A DNA stretch of 64,000 bases from Streptomyces hyaluromycini (GCF_002217755.1 NZ_BCFL01000023.1:124001-188000); one strand, 5' to 3'. Numbered from the stretch's first letter, positions 34,191 through 41,501 are shown. Numbers and translations: made by a program. The notes: generated from the letters alone by a model not told the origin.

Positions 34191-34996
34191 GCCGCGCCGC
34201 CCCGCGGCTCGGCGGAGAACAGCCGCCCGTACCCGGTGATCCCGTGGGCCGCTCCGGCCGCTCCGGCCAGGTGCAGGGCGTGCCAGAACAGGACCTGGTT
34301 GGCGGTCAGGACCGCGAAGCCCAGTTCCTGTTCCAGGGCGTCGACGACGCCCACCGCGCGGATGCCGTTGCCGGCCACGAGGACGGCGTCGGGCCGGTGC
34401 CCGGCGACCGTGGTGCGGATCCACTCGGACAGGGCCCCGGGCGTGATCAGCTTCTGGTTGCTGGGCAGCCCGCACGGGCCGTGGTGGACGACCTCGAAGC
34501 CCTGTTCCGTGAAGTAGTCGGCGCCGAGCCCGGACAGCCGGTCGTCGAACCACGGCGGGTTGACGAGGGCGATCCGGCGGGCGCCGAGCGCGGTGAAACC
34601 GGTCACGGCCGCCGTGGTGGTGCCGGTGAGCGGCAGTCCTCGGGTGACCCGGGCGAGCCGCGCGAACAGGTCCTTCTCGCCGGCCGCCCCGAGGACGTAG
34701 GCGGAGCTGGTGAATCCCAGCGCGATCGCGTCGAGCGGGGCGGCGGCCAGCAGTTCCACCGCGTTGTCGATGTGCGGCGGCTCCACGAAGGCCCGCACCG
34801 GGTCGTGCGGGATCTTCGGGTCCATCTCGCCGCCGGCCCGCATGGCGCCGAAGTGGACGCGCGAGCCGTGCACGAACACGTCCTCGGGCGCGATCGCCTG
34901 GAACTCCGACTCCGGGCCGACGTCCGCGTGCGGTACGACCAGGCCGATGCGCGCCCGTGCTTCCCAGCCGTCCTGCTGGGCTCGGATGGTGCTCAT
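34187..34996 (-). CDS. Maleate isomerase/arylmalonate decarboxylase-fold protein lacking catalytic Cys
   Basis: 269 residues. Belongs to the Asp/Glu racemase superfamily branch that includes maleate cis-trans isomerase and arylmalonate decarboxylase: RIGLVVPHADVGPESEF at the start, a mid-protein IALGFTSSAYVLG, and VLVAGNGIRAVGVVDALE. In characterised enzymes these two strands carry the catalytic Cys pair. Here the positions read F95-T96-S97 and A208-G209-N210, and the only Cys (C175) is in HHGPCGLPSN. The fold is therefore kept but the usual two-cysteine chemistry cannot operate. Its ATG overlaps the tiny upstream ORF by 4 bp. A new reaction or a binding role in the cluster is inferred. Confidence 0.75.
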   Translation of the reverse strand: MSTIRAQQDGWEARARIGLVVPHADVGPESEFQAIAPEDVFVHGSRVHFGAMRAGGEMDPKIPHDPVRAFVEPPHIDNAVELLAAAPLDAIALGFTSSAYVLGAAGEKDLFARLARVTRGLPLTGTTTAAVTGFTALGARRIALVNPPWFDDRLSGLGADYFTEQGFEVVHHGPCGLPSNQKLITPGALSEWIRTTVAGHRPDAVLVAGNGIRAVGVVDALEQELGFAVLTANQVLFWHALHLAGAAGAAHGITGYGRLFSAEPRGGAA

Positions 34997-35073
34997 CTCC
35001 GTGTCTCCCCGTCGTAGAGGCCGTAGTCGTGGAGGTCGTAGTCGTGGAGGTCGTCGGGGTGGCCGGGCCGCAT
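34993..35073 (-). CDS. Possible 26-residue peptide gene, coupled at both ends
   Basis: 27 codons from ATG 35073 to TGA 34993. Its start overlaps the transglutaminase-like stop (TGATG) and its stop overlaps the next start (ATGA), so the frame fits exactly between two genes. The peptide begins MRPGHPDD, has an imperfect internal repeat LHDYDLHDYGLYD, and ends GETRR. It is rich in Asp, Tyr and His. A 15-nt DNA repeat (GACCTCCACGACTAC) underlies the peptide repeat. No family is recognised. It could be a genuine peptide, a translational-coupling device, or chance; the double overlap is the main support. Confidence 0.4.
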   Translation of the reverse strand: MRPGHPDDLHDYDLHDYGLYDGETRR

Positions 35074-35759
35074 CAGGCGGATGCCTCGGCGGCCAGGGAG
35101 CCGCCGCGGACCGTGCCGGTGCCGTCGGCGTTCAGGAAGCCGGGGTGCTTGCGGCGCATGTTCGCCATCACGAACTCGTAGGGAACGTCGTCGAAGCCGC
35201 CGTGGTCGGTCAGGAACTCCATGCTCTGGCGGCCCTGGTCGTCGAAGGGGTGGTGCAGGCTGTCGGCGGTGCCGTCGAACTCCAGCGGCTTCATGCCGTA
35301 CAGCCGGCACAGGATCTTGTTGAAGACCGGGGTGGCCTTGACCCACCTGCCGTCCAGGTGGACCGAGTTGAGGCCGTGGAAGAAGACGTCGCCGCCGATG
35401 TGGGCGCGCAGCCGGTCCGAGGCAAGGTGGTTGCGCACGTCGCCGTAGTGGACGCGGGCGGGAATGCCCACGGCCCGGCAGGCCGCCGCGTACAGCGCCG
35501 ACTTGTGCAGGCAGAAGCCCTTGCGGGCGGCCGCGGTGTGGCTGGCCCGCAGTCCCTGCTCGGACAGGTCGGCGCCGTACACCTCGTAGAAGACGTCGTC
35601 GCGGACGGCGTGGTAGAGCTCGACGGCCAGCCGGCGCTTGTCGGCGCCGCGGTCGGTGACCGCCTCGTCGACGAAGGTCTGGACGGGCTCGCTCTCGTAG
35701 TCGAGGAACTCGGTGGGCGCGGTGAGCCGGCGCAGGTCGTCCGGGGTGAGTGCGTTCAT
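35073..35759 (-). CDS. Transglutaminase-like protein
   Basis: 228 residues. The papain-like transglutaminase core has C83 in RKGFCLHKSALYAAACRAVG and His in FFHGLNSVHLDGRWVKATP (H128 or H134). The Asp that normally follows the His strand is not obvious. Members are proteases, amidases, or amide-bond-forming enzymes in NRPS-like pathways (AdmF in andrimid is one known example). It lies 25 bp after the acyl-CoA dehydrogenase-fold gene, in a cluster with a free carrier protein, so a condensation or release step is a reasonable inference. Confidence 0.8.
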   Translation of the reverse strand: MNALTPDDLRRLTAPTEFLDYESEPVQTFVDEAVTDRGADKRRLAVELYHAVRDDVFYEVYGADLSEQGLRASHTAAARKGFCLHKSALYAAACRAVGIPARVHYGDVRNHLASDRLRAHIGGDVFFHGLNSVHLDGRWVKATPVFNKILCRLYGMKPLEFDGTADSLHHPFDDQGRQSMEFLTDHGGFDDVPYEFVMANMRRKHPGFLNADGTGTVRGGSLAAEASA

Positions 35760-35784
35760 GGTGGCCCTTTCGTCAGCTTCCGGC

Positions 35785-36951
35785 TCACAGGCCCAGGAGG
35801 GAGGCGATGCGGTTGCGCTGGATCTCGCTGGTGCCGGAGTAGATGGTTCCGCCGACCGCGTTGCGGACGTCCCGCTCGATTCCGGTGGCGGTGAGATAGC
35901 CCTGGCCGCCGAAGATCTGGACGGCGTCGAGCGCGGTGCGCTTGTTGGCCTCGCTGACCACGGTCTTGGTGGCGGCGACGTCGATCGCGGCGTCCTGGCC
36001 GGACGCCACCTTGGCGCCGGTGTCGGTGAGCCACTTGCGGGCGGTCTCCACCGCGATCTTCATGTCCGCGATCTTGTGGGAGACGCCCTGGAAGGCGCCG
36101 ATCGGTTCGCCGAACTGACGGCGGGACTTGGCGTACTTGAGGACGCGCTCCAGCCGGTGCTCCATCTCGCCGAGCGTGAGGGAGAAGGAGAAGAGGATCT
36201 CCCGCTTCATCACGTGGTCGAGGACCAGGAAGCCGGCGCCCTCCTGGCCGATGCGCCGGGTGGCGGGCACGCGCAGCCGCTCGAAGGTCACCTCGCTCAG
36301 CGGGGAGGTGCGCAGCCCCATCTTGCCGAGCGGCTCGCCGACCCTGAGGCCGGGGGTGTCCCGCTCGACGAGGAAGACGCTCAGGCCGAACGGGCCGGGC
36401 TTTCCGGTGCGCACGTACAGCAGGAAGAGGTCGGCGATCGGGGCGTTGGTGATGAACATCTTGCCGCCGTCGATGACGTAGTCGTCACCGTCCCTGGTCG
36501 CGGTGGTGGAGATGTTCAGGGCGTCGGAGCCGTTGCCCGGTTCGGTGATGGCGTGCGCGGTGATCAGGTCACCGGTGACGATCGGGGGCAGGAAGCGGTC
36601 CTTGAGCTCCTCGGAGCCGAACGCCTGCAGCGGGACGCCGACGCTGACGATCTGAGTGGAGGCGGAGAAGCCGAGGCCGGCGTCGCGGCAGGTGTGCCCG
36701 AGGCCCTCAAGGGCGCGCATCGTGTCGGTCAGGGTGCCGCCACGGCCGCCGTACCGCGTCTCGAACGGTACGGTGAGCAGCCCGGAGCGCTGGATCGTCT
36801 TCCACTTCTCCCAGGGGAACTCCGCGCGGGCGTCCCACTCCTCGACGTCGTGGTTGAGCTCGTCCGCCCAGGGGGCGACGAGGGTGTACGGGTCCGGCCC
36901 GGTGTCCGTGCCGGTGCCGGTGGTCCGCGGTGCGGACGGTGCGGGTGTCAT
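35785..36951 (-). CDS. Acyl-CoA dehydrogenase-fold flavoprotein, probably carrier-protein-linked
   Basis: 388 residues. FAD-dependent acyl-CoA dehydrogenase fold: ITAHAITEPGNGSDA, GGKMFITNAPIAD, KSRRQFGEPIGAFQ, DAVQIFGGQGYL and YSGTSEIQRNRIASL. The usual catalytic Glu of the Y-E-G-T motif is S372. E251 in MKREILFSF aligns by spacing with Glu254 of isovaleryl-CoA dehydrogenase, the position also reported for prolyl-carrier-protein oxidases. It lies 25 bp upstream of the transglutaminase-like gene and 82 bp after the EctC-like gene. With the free-standing adenylation and carrier proteins it probably oxidises a tethered amino acid. Confidence 0.85.
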   Translation of the reverse strand: MTPAPSAPRTTGTGTDTGPDPYTLVAPWADELNHDVEEWDARAEFPWEKWKTIQRSGLLTVPFETRYGGRGGTLTDTMRALEGLGHTCRDAGLGFSASTQIVSVGVPLQAFGSEELKDRFLPPIVTGDLITAHAITEPGNGSDALNISTTATRDGDDYVIDGGKMFITNAPIADLFLLYVRTGKPGPFGLSVFLVERDTPGLRVGEPLGKMGLRTSPLSEVTFERLRVPATRRIGQEGAGFLVLDHVMKREILFSFSLTLGEMEHRLERVLKYAKSRRQFGEPIGAFQGVSHKIADMKIAVETARKWLTDTGAKVASGQDAAIDVAATKTVVSEANKRTALDAVQIFGGQGYLTATGIERDVRNAVGGTIYSGTSEIQRNRIASLLGL

Positions 36952-37033
36952 ACGTGTGCTGCCTTCCGGTACGTCGCTGGTCGGGGCCGGGGCCCGCGCC
37001 GCGGCCGGCGGGGCGGGCCCCGGATCACGGAAC

Positions 37034-37408
37034 TCAGTACTGGGAGAAGCCGTCGGGAGACAGCGTGTGCTTCTCGTCGCCGCGCAGGGCCGGGCTGAAC
37101 ACGGATATGAGTCTCAGGTCCTCGTAGTCGGAGGCCACGAGATAGTGCGCGTCGTTCTCGTTGAGGGCGTATATGGTGCCCTCGGTGATCTTGTAGCGTT
37201 CACCGGACGCGGTGACGACCTCGCCGGAACCGCCCGTGCAGTAGCAGGCTTCGAGGTGGCGGCGGTACTGCAGGGCGCTCGTGGTGCCCTTGCGGACCAG
37301 CGTCTCGCACACGGTGAAGCCCATGCCGTCGGACTCGGTGAGCAGGCGGTGGCTGGTGCCGTTGCCCCACTCGACGGCGGCGAGCTCGCTGGTGCTGCGG
37401 ACGATCAT
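37034..37408 (-). CDS. EctC-like (ectoine synthase family) cupin cyclase
   Basis: 124 residues, similar over its whole length to ectoine synthase, which closes N-gamma-acetyl-diaminobutyrate into a tetrahydropyrimidine ring. The iron ligands of EctC are matched in identity and spacing: E53 (RHLEACYC), Y80 and H88 (YALNENDAHYL). MIVRSTSEL and LISVFSPAL are also family-like. ectA, ectB and ectD are absent, so it is not an osmolyte operon. Within a carrier-protein cluster it is more likely to be a repurposed cyclase or dehydratase. It lies between the carrier protein and the dehydrogenase-fold gene, with a 96-bp gap upstream. Confidence 0.85.
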   Translation of the reverse strand: MIVRSTSELAAVEWGNGTSHRLLTESDGMGFTVCETLVRKGTTSALQYRRHLEACYCTGGSGEVVTASGERYKITEGTIYALNENDAHYLVASDYEDLRLISVFSPALRGDEKHTLSPDGFSQY

Positions 37409-37504
37409 GCGTGTCTCCTGGTGTGTGAGGGGTTCGTCCGGAGGGCTTTTTTTGGAGCGCTCCGGAGTTCGTTCCGGGTTCTCCGCGGAAATCCGGAAAC
37501 CGGC

Positions 37505-37762
37505 TCAGGCGGCGGTCTTCGTCGTGGTCTCGACGAACGCCGAAATGGCGCCGATGCTGCGGAAGTTGTCCGGGGTCAGCGGAATGTCGTCGATCGGGAT
37601 CGCATAGGTCCGGGAGAGGTGCGAGACGATCCGGACCACGCCCAGGCTGTCGACCACGCCGTTGTCGATCAGGTCGAACTCGGCGGTCAGGTCCGCCGTG
37701 TCCTCTCCGTCGAGGAACTCGGCGACCACATAGCCGCGAATCTCGTCCGCCAGGGAGGTCAT
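37505..37762 (-). CDS. Free-standing acyl/peptidyl carrier protein
   Basis: 85 residues. Four-helix carrier protein with the phosphopantetheine attachment Ser39 in NGVVDSLGVVRIVSHLS. The start overlaps the adenylation gene stop (ATGA), so enzyme and carrier are co-translated, the common arrangement for aminoacyl-S-carrier formation. It should be loaded by the adenylation protein and serve as platform for the flavoprotein and possibly the EctC-like enzyme. No phosphopantetheinyl transferase is in the window; one from elsewhere must act on it. Confidence 0.88.
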   Translation of the reverse strand: MTSLADEIRGYVVAEFLDGEDTADLTAEFDLIDNGVVDSLGVVRIVSHLSRTYAIPIDDIPLTPDNFRSIGAISAFVETTTKTAA

Positions 37763-39279
37763 GCGGGTTTTCCCTTCTGTCGTGCTGCCTTGATGAGGTT
37801 GCGGTCGGGTTTTCCGGTGGACGTGCGCGGCAGCGGGGCGTCGCCCACGTGCACGGAGGAGGGGATGGCATGGCGGGGCAGGCGCTCGGCGCTGTGCGAG
37901 CGCAGCCTCAGCGAGGTGAGCGAGGTGCCGGGCCGCCGGGTCACCTGGGCGTGCAGCCGGTAGCCGGCCTCCGGGTCGGGGATCGCCACGACGGCGGCCT
38001 CGGCGACCTCGGGGTGGGCCGCCAGGACGTTCTCGACCTCCTGGACGTTGGTCCGCACCCCGCGGACCTTGACCTGGAAGTCGGTGCGCCCCTGCAGCCA
38101 GTGCAGGCCGTCGGCGTCCCGGGTGACGAGGTCGCCGGTGCGGTAGAAGACCTCGCCGCCGCCGTCGGGGGCGGCCACGAACACCCCTTCGTTGCGGGAG
38201 CGTTGCAGGTAGCCGGCGGTCTGGAACGGTGTGGTCACGAGGAGTTCGCCGGTGCCGGGACCGTCGAGGACCCGTCCCTGGCCGTCCAGCAGCAGGGCCC
38301 GCACTCCGGGCAGCGGCCGGCCGATGGGGGTCTGCGCACCGGCGGCCGCGGGGTCGGCGTCGTAGGCGAAACTGTCGTTGGTCTCGGTGCACCCGAAGAC
38401 GTTGTGGAAGCGGGCGCCGGGGCAGGCCGTGCCGAGCTGCCGCAGCAGTGCCTCCGGCAGCGCGTCCCCGGTGAAGACGACTGTGCGGACCGCGGGATGC
38501 ACGGCACCGTCCTGGACGAGCAGCCGGTGCAGCATGGGCACCCCCTGGACGAGGGTGACCTCGTGCCGGGTGATCAGGTCCTGCAGGTGACGCGCGTCCG
38601 CGCTGTACTCCTGCTCGACGAGAACGGCCCGGGCGCCCAGCCGGAGCGCGGTCCACACGTCGAGCAGGGAGAGGTCGAAGTTGAGGGGTGCGTAACTGAG
38701 CAGGGTGTCCTGCCCGGTGAGGCGGAACCGGCCGGTCGCCCAGTCCGCGAACCGGTCGAAGCCGTCGCCCGGGACGGGCACGATCTTCGGGGTGCCGGTG
38801 GAGCCGGAGGTGGTGAGCAGCAGGGGCGCGGCGGCGGGGTCCGCGGTGTCGAAGTCCCGGGCCGCCTGTTCGTCCGGCGCGACCGGGGCGGTGTCGATCA
38901 CTCCCCGGTCGTCGACGGTCAGTGTCCGGGAGCACCGGGCCTGCGCGGCGAGTGCCGCCCGGGCGGCGGGGCCCAGTTCGGGCGAGGGCGCCAGAACCGC
39001 GTAGCCGGCCCGGAAGGCGCCGATGAGCAGGGCGATCGTCTCGGGCGTCTTGTGCGCCGGCACACAGAGCGGCTGCCGCCGGTCGAGCCCGAGTCCGTCC
39101 AGGGCGCCGGCCAGCTCCTCGGCGAGGCCGACCAGCCGGCGGTACGTCATCCGGCGCTCGCCCCGGATCAGGGCCACCTGGTCGGGCCGGCGCCGGGCGT
39201 GCGCGGCGAGTGCGTCAAATAGGCGTGGTGATGGCACAGTTTCCCCCACTTCGTGCACCAGTCCATGCGAAAGCGACAT
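37759..39279 (-). CDS. Free-standing amino acid adenylation enzyme
   Basis: 506 residues from ATG 39279; GTG 39237, behind GGGGGA, would give 492. Adenylation motifs: LLTTSGSTGTPKIVP (A3), YAPLNFDLSLLDVW (A4), NVFGCTETND (A5), VFYRTGDLVTRDADGLHW (A7), GRTDFQVKVRGVRTNVQEVE (A8) and PRTSTGKPDRN (A10, Lys). By manual alignment to GrsA the pocket reads roughly D-L-L-Q-V-T-V-D-S. The first three match proline-type free enzymes as I recall them; the acidic residue near the end does not, and may bind a basic or hydroxylated side chain. It loads the coupled carrier protein. Probably the first gene of the cluster. Confidence 0.87.
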   Translation of the reverse strand: MSLSHGLVHEVGETVPSPRLFDALAAHARRRPDQVALIRGERRMTYRRLVGLAEELAGALDGLGLDRRQPLCVPAHKTPETIALLIGAFRAGYAVLAPSPELGPAARAALAAQARCSRTLTVDDRGVIDTAPVAPDEQAARDFDTADPAAAPLLLTTSGSTGTPKIVPVPGDGFDRFADWATGRFRLTGQDTLLSYAPLNFDLSLLDVWTALRLGARAVLVEQEYSADARHLQDLITRHEVTLVQGVPMLHRLLVQDGAVHPAVRTVVFTGDALPEALLRQLGTACPGARFHNVFGCTETNDSFAYDADPAAAGAQTPIGRPLPGVRALLLDGQGRVLDGPGTGELLVTTPFQTAGYLQRSRNEGVFVAAPDGGGEVFYRTGDLVTRDADGLHWLQGRTDFQVKVRGVRTNVQEVENVLAAHPEVAEAAVVAIPDPEAGYRLHAQVTRRPGTSLTSLRLRSHSAERLPRHAIPSSVHVGDAPLPRTSTGKPDRNLIKAARQKGKPA

Positions 39280-39389
39280 GACAAGAGGGGTGACGGCGCT
39301 TGAGTCGCGCCATAGAACCCGCGGAGCCCGGCAGCCATCAGCTCGGCCGGCTCCGCATCACTCCCCCGTGATCGATCCGCGACTAACCG

Positions 39390-39427
39390 TACATGCGATG
39401 CATGCAGAGTCAAGCATGTACATATGC
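39390..39427. promoter_or_regulatory. ACATG/ATGCA-rich candidate MarR sites
   Basis: TACATGCGATGCATGCA (39390-39406) and AGCATGTACATATGC (39413-39427) are overlapping near-palindromes about 110 bp upstream of the adenylation gene. A similar TACATGTTCATGCAAGC occurs at 40169-40185, between the MarR gene and the deaminase. The shared pattern suggests one regulator for both operons. The match is by eye. Confidence 0.35.
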
Positions 39428-39604
39428 CCGTCATCAGTGATGCACATCACCGGCCAATAGACATATGAGAGCGTCAAGTTTGCTTGATGAACTATGTGTT
39501 TCGGGCCGTTGAAGCGGCTTTCACCGAGGCGTCACCACGCTTAAGAAAGAGCGCGCCGCACGGAGCCGGGCGTTCATCCGGGCACACCCCGCCGAGTGCG
39601 GAAA

Positions 39605-39638
39605 TGCCGAAAGCCGTCCCGGAGGACGGCTTTCGGCA
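39605..39638 (-). terminator. Terminator of the MarR gene
   Basis: TGCCGAAAGCCGTCC pairs perfectly with GGACGGCTTTCGGCA around the 4-nt loop CGGA, a 15-bp stem. It lies 44 bp downstream of the MarR stop on the minus strand and would stop read-through into the adenylation promoter region. Confidence 0.75.
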
Positions 39639-39681
39639 AGGGGCTTCCCGTCGGACGGAGCCGGCCGGGACGACGGCGTCG

Positions 39682-40131
39682 TCAGAGCGCGCTGCGCAGC
39701 GCCTGGACCGTACCGGCCAGCTCGGGGCCGGCACCGGCGGTGTTCAACGCCGCGCTCAGGACCTCGGAGTAGGTGCCGCGCGCGTCCGTGTAGCGCCGCC
39801 TGCCCTCGTCGGTGATGACGGCGTAGACACCGCGTTTGTCGTCGGGACACAGGTCCCGGAAGGCGAAGCCGGCCGCGAAGAGCCGCCCCACCAGCCGCGT
39901 CACCGAGCTCTGCCCGAGCCCGACCTTGTCGGCGAGTTCCTGCATGCGCAGTTCGCCGTCCTCGGCCTGCACGAGACACTCCAGGGCACGGAACTCGGAG
40001 AGGCCTATGCCGTGCCTGCGCTGCAGGGCCTGGGTGAGCTGGCGCTCCACGTGCGCGTGCAGGGCGAGGACCCTCCCCCACATGGCCTGGTCGGACGAGG
40101 CGGCCGACGCATAGGAGATCGTGGTCGTCAT
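39682..40131 (-). CDS. MarR-family transcriptional regulator
   Basis: 149 residues. Winged helix: GIGLSEFRALECLVQAEDGE, QELADKVGLGQSSVTRLVGR (recognition helix) and FRDLCPDDKRGVYAVITDEG (wing). ATG 40131 has GGGAG 6 bp upstream. It is divergent from the deaminase/DsbA/SMR operon and is separated from the adenylation cluster by its own terminator, so it probably governs the export operon. Similar ACATG-type sequence motifs flank both operons. The ligand may be the exported compound. Confidence 0.87.
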   Translation of the reverse strand: MTTTISYASAASSDQAMWGRVLALHAHVERQLTQALQRRHGIGLSEFRALECLVQAEDGELRMQELADKVGLGQSSVTRLVGRLFAAGFAFRDLCPDDKRGVYAVITDEGRRRYTDARGTYSEVLSAALNTAGAGPELAGTVQALRSAL

Positions 40132-40168
40132 GGGCAGCTCCCTCTCAGGCGGCGCGTTGACAACAAGA

Positions 40169-40185
40169 TACATGTTCATGCAAGC
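40169..40185. promoter_or_regulatory. Candidate MarR site between MarR and deaminase genes
   Basis: TACATGTTCATGCAAGC lies in the 228-bp divergent gap, 38 bp upstream of the MarR start, and resembles the site at 39390. A related AACATGCACGTACAA follows at 40232-40246. The rest of the gap must hold both promoters; I could not fix -10 boxes. Confidence 0.35.
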
Positions 40186-40359
40186 TTCAGTCCTCCGCCC
40201 GATTCTTCCAGCGGATCTTGTAGCGGCAAATAACATGCACGTACAAACAAGTATCGAGGGTCTCATGCCCAGCACCAGCGCTTCCAAGGGCTTACTCCGC
40301 CCGTGGTCCTCCCTGCGCGTCCGGCTCCGTTCGACCAGGGTCTGAGTCGAGGAGCGACG

Positions 40360-40848
40360 ATGTCCCCTTCCGAGATCTCAGAGAGCGAGCTGACCGAGTA
40401 CGCCCGCGAGGCGGTGCGGATCAGCCGCGAGCACGTCACCCAGGGCGGCATCCCGTTCTCCGGTGTGGTGGTCAACGACGGCCGGATCCTCGGCACCGGC
40501 TTCAACCGGGTGCACGAGGACGCCGACCCCACCGCGCATGCGGAGGTGGTCGCGCTGCGCGAGGCCGCCGCGAAGTACGGACTGCACGCCACCGCCGGCG
40601 CCACGCTGATCGCCTCCGGTGAGCCCTGCGCCCTGTGCTACATGGCTTCGCTGTACTTCAGAGTCGGCCACATCGTCCACGTGGCCGACCGCACGACGGC
40701 CGCACGGTACGGCTTCGACTACTCGGGGTCGTACGCGGTCTTCGCCGAGGACCCGACGGCCTGGCAGATCAAGGTCACCTCGCTGCGGATCCCCGAAGCG
40801 ACGCAGCCGTTCGAAGAGTTCCTCGCCCTCAACCGGAGGCGGATGTGA
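40360..40848 (+). CDS. CMP/dCMP-type nucleoside deaminase-family protein
   Basis: 162 residues. Zinc-dependent deaminase fold with DPTAHAEVVALREAA (zinc His and proton-shuttle Glu) and SGEPCALCYMASLYF (two zinc Cys). The layout resembles guanine/tRNA-adenosine-type deaminases. ATG 40360 has GAGGAG 6 bp upstream. It is the first gene of an operon with a DsbA-like protein (4-bp overlap) and two SMR exporters, controlled by the divergent MarR. Deamination of a guanidino or amino heterocycle before export is conceivable; the natural substrate is unknown. Confidence 0.85.
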   Translation: MSPSEISESELTEYAREAVRISREHVTQGGIPFSGVVVNDGRILGTGFNRVHEDADPTAHAEVVALREAAAKYGLHATAGATLIASGEPCALCYMASLYFRVGHIVHVADRTTAARYGFDYSGSYAVFAEDPTAWQIKVTSLRIPEATQPFEEFLALNRRRM

Positions 40849-41501
40849 CCGGAACGGAAACCGGCAGGGTCGGCATCAAGGTCTGGTCGGACTACGTCTG
40901 CCCGTTCTGCATGCTGGCCGAGGGCCCGATGCACGAGGCCACCCACGACCTGGACGTCGAGATCGAGTGGATGCCGTTCGAGCTGCGGCCCCACCCGGCC
41001 CCGACGCTGCGGCCGGAGGACGAGTACCTGCCGGCGATCTGGGCGCGTTCGGTCTACCCGATGGCCCGCCGGATGAACGTGGACATCACCCTGCCCACCG
41101 TCTCGCCGCAGCCCTACACCCGGCTGGCGTTCGAGGGCTACCGGTACGCGGCCGAGCACGGCAGGGGCGCGGAATACACCCCGCGTGTGCTGCGGGCCTT
41201 CTTCCAGGAGAACCGGGACATCGGGCGGCTGGGCGTCCTCACCGCCGTCGCGTCCGAACTGGGCCTGGACGAAGCCGCTTTCACCGCGGCGCTCACGGCC
41301 GGGACCTACACCGAGGCCCACCAGGAGGCGCTGCGGACCGCCGCGGCGTACCGGGTCTCCGTCGTCCCCACGCTCGTCATCGGCGAATGCCACCGCATCG
41401 AGGGGGTCCCCTCCGCGGCCCAGATCCGCAAGGCCGTGCTCGACGCCCAGGCCGAGCAGGCCGTCGCCCGCGGTGCCGCCTGCGGCATCGACGGCTGCTG
41501 A
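40845..41501 (+). CDS. DsbA/FrnE-family thioredoxin-fold protein
   Basis: 218 residues, no signal peptide. VWSDYVCPFCMLAEGPM holds a CPFC redox motif. The helical insert and SVVPTLVIGECHRIEGV with the cis-Pro loop follow, as in FrnE-type cytoplasmic oxidoreductases. FrnE-like proteins occur in polyketide clusters and as thiol oxidoreductases or isomerases. GTG 40845 overlaps the deaminase stop and has GGAGG 5 bp upstream. It ends ACGIDGC with two more Cys. Role in the operon is inferred to be redox or glutathione-linked chemistry. Confidence 0.85.
   Translation: MTGTETGRVGIKVWSDYVCPFCMLAEGPMHEATHDLDVEIEWMPFELRPHPAPTLRPEDEYLPAIWARSVYPMARRMNVDITLPTVSPQPYTRLAFEGYRYAAEHGRGAEYTPRVLRAFFQENRDIGRLGVLTAVASELGLDEAAFTAALTAGTYTEAHQEALRTAAAYRVSVVPTLVIGECHRIEGVPSAAQIRKAVLDAQAEQAVARGAACGIDGC

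Larger units (their letters stand above)
39280..39681. other. Intergenic region upstream of the adenylation cluster
   Basis: No convincing gene. Much of 39370-39500 is unusually AT-rich for this genome and should hold the cluster promoter. It contains palindromic TGCATGCA within 39390-39406, AGCATGTACATATGC at 39413-39427, and TCAAGTTTGCTTGA (39475-39488). The far end holds the terminator of the MarR gene. Confidence 0.6.

Noticed and set aside
35015..35065. GTAGTCGTGGAGG direct repeats as a regulatory or mobile repeat
   Set aside because: The repeat is explained by the repeated HDY peptide segment of the small coupled frame, so it is described there instead.
37429..37464. GGAGCGCTCC palindrome and nearby T-run between the EctC-like and carrier-protein genes
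   Set aside because: The core is only 10 bp and lies inside the operon. It resembles LacI-type sites, but it can equally be part of a weak hairpin, so I did not call a function.
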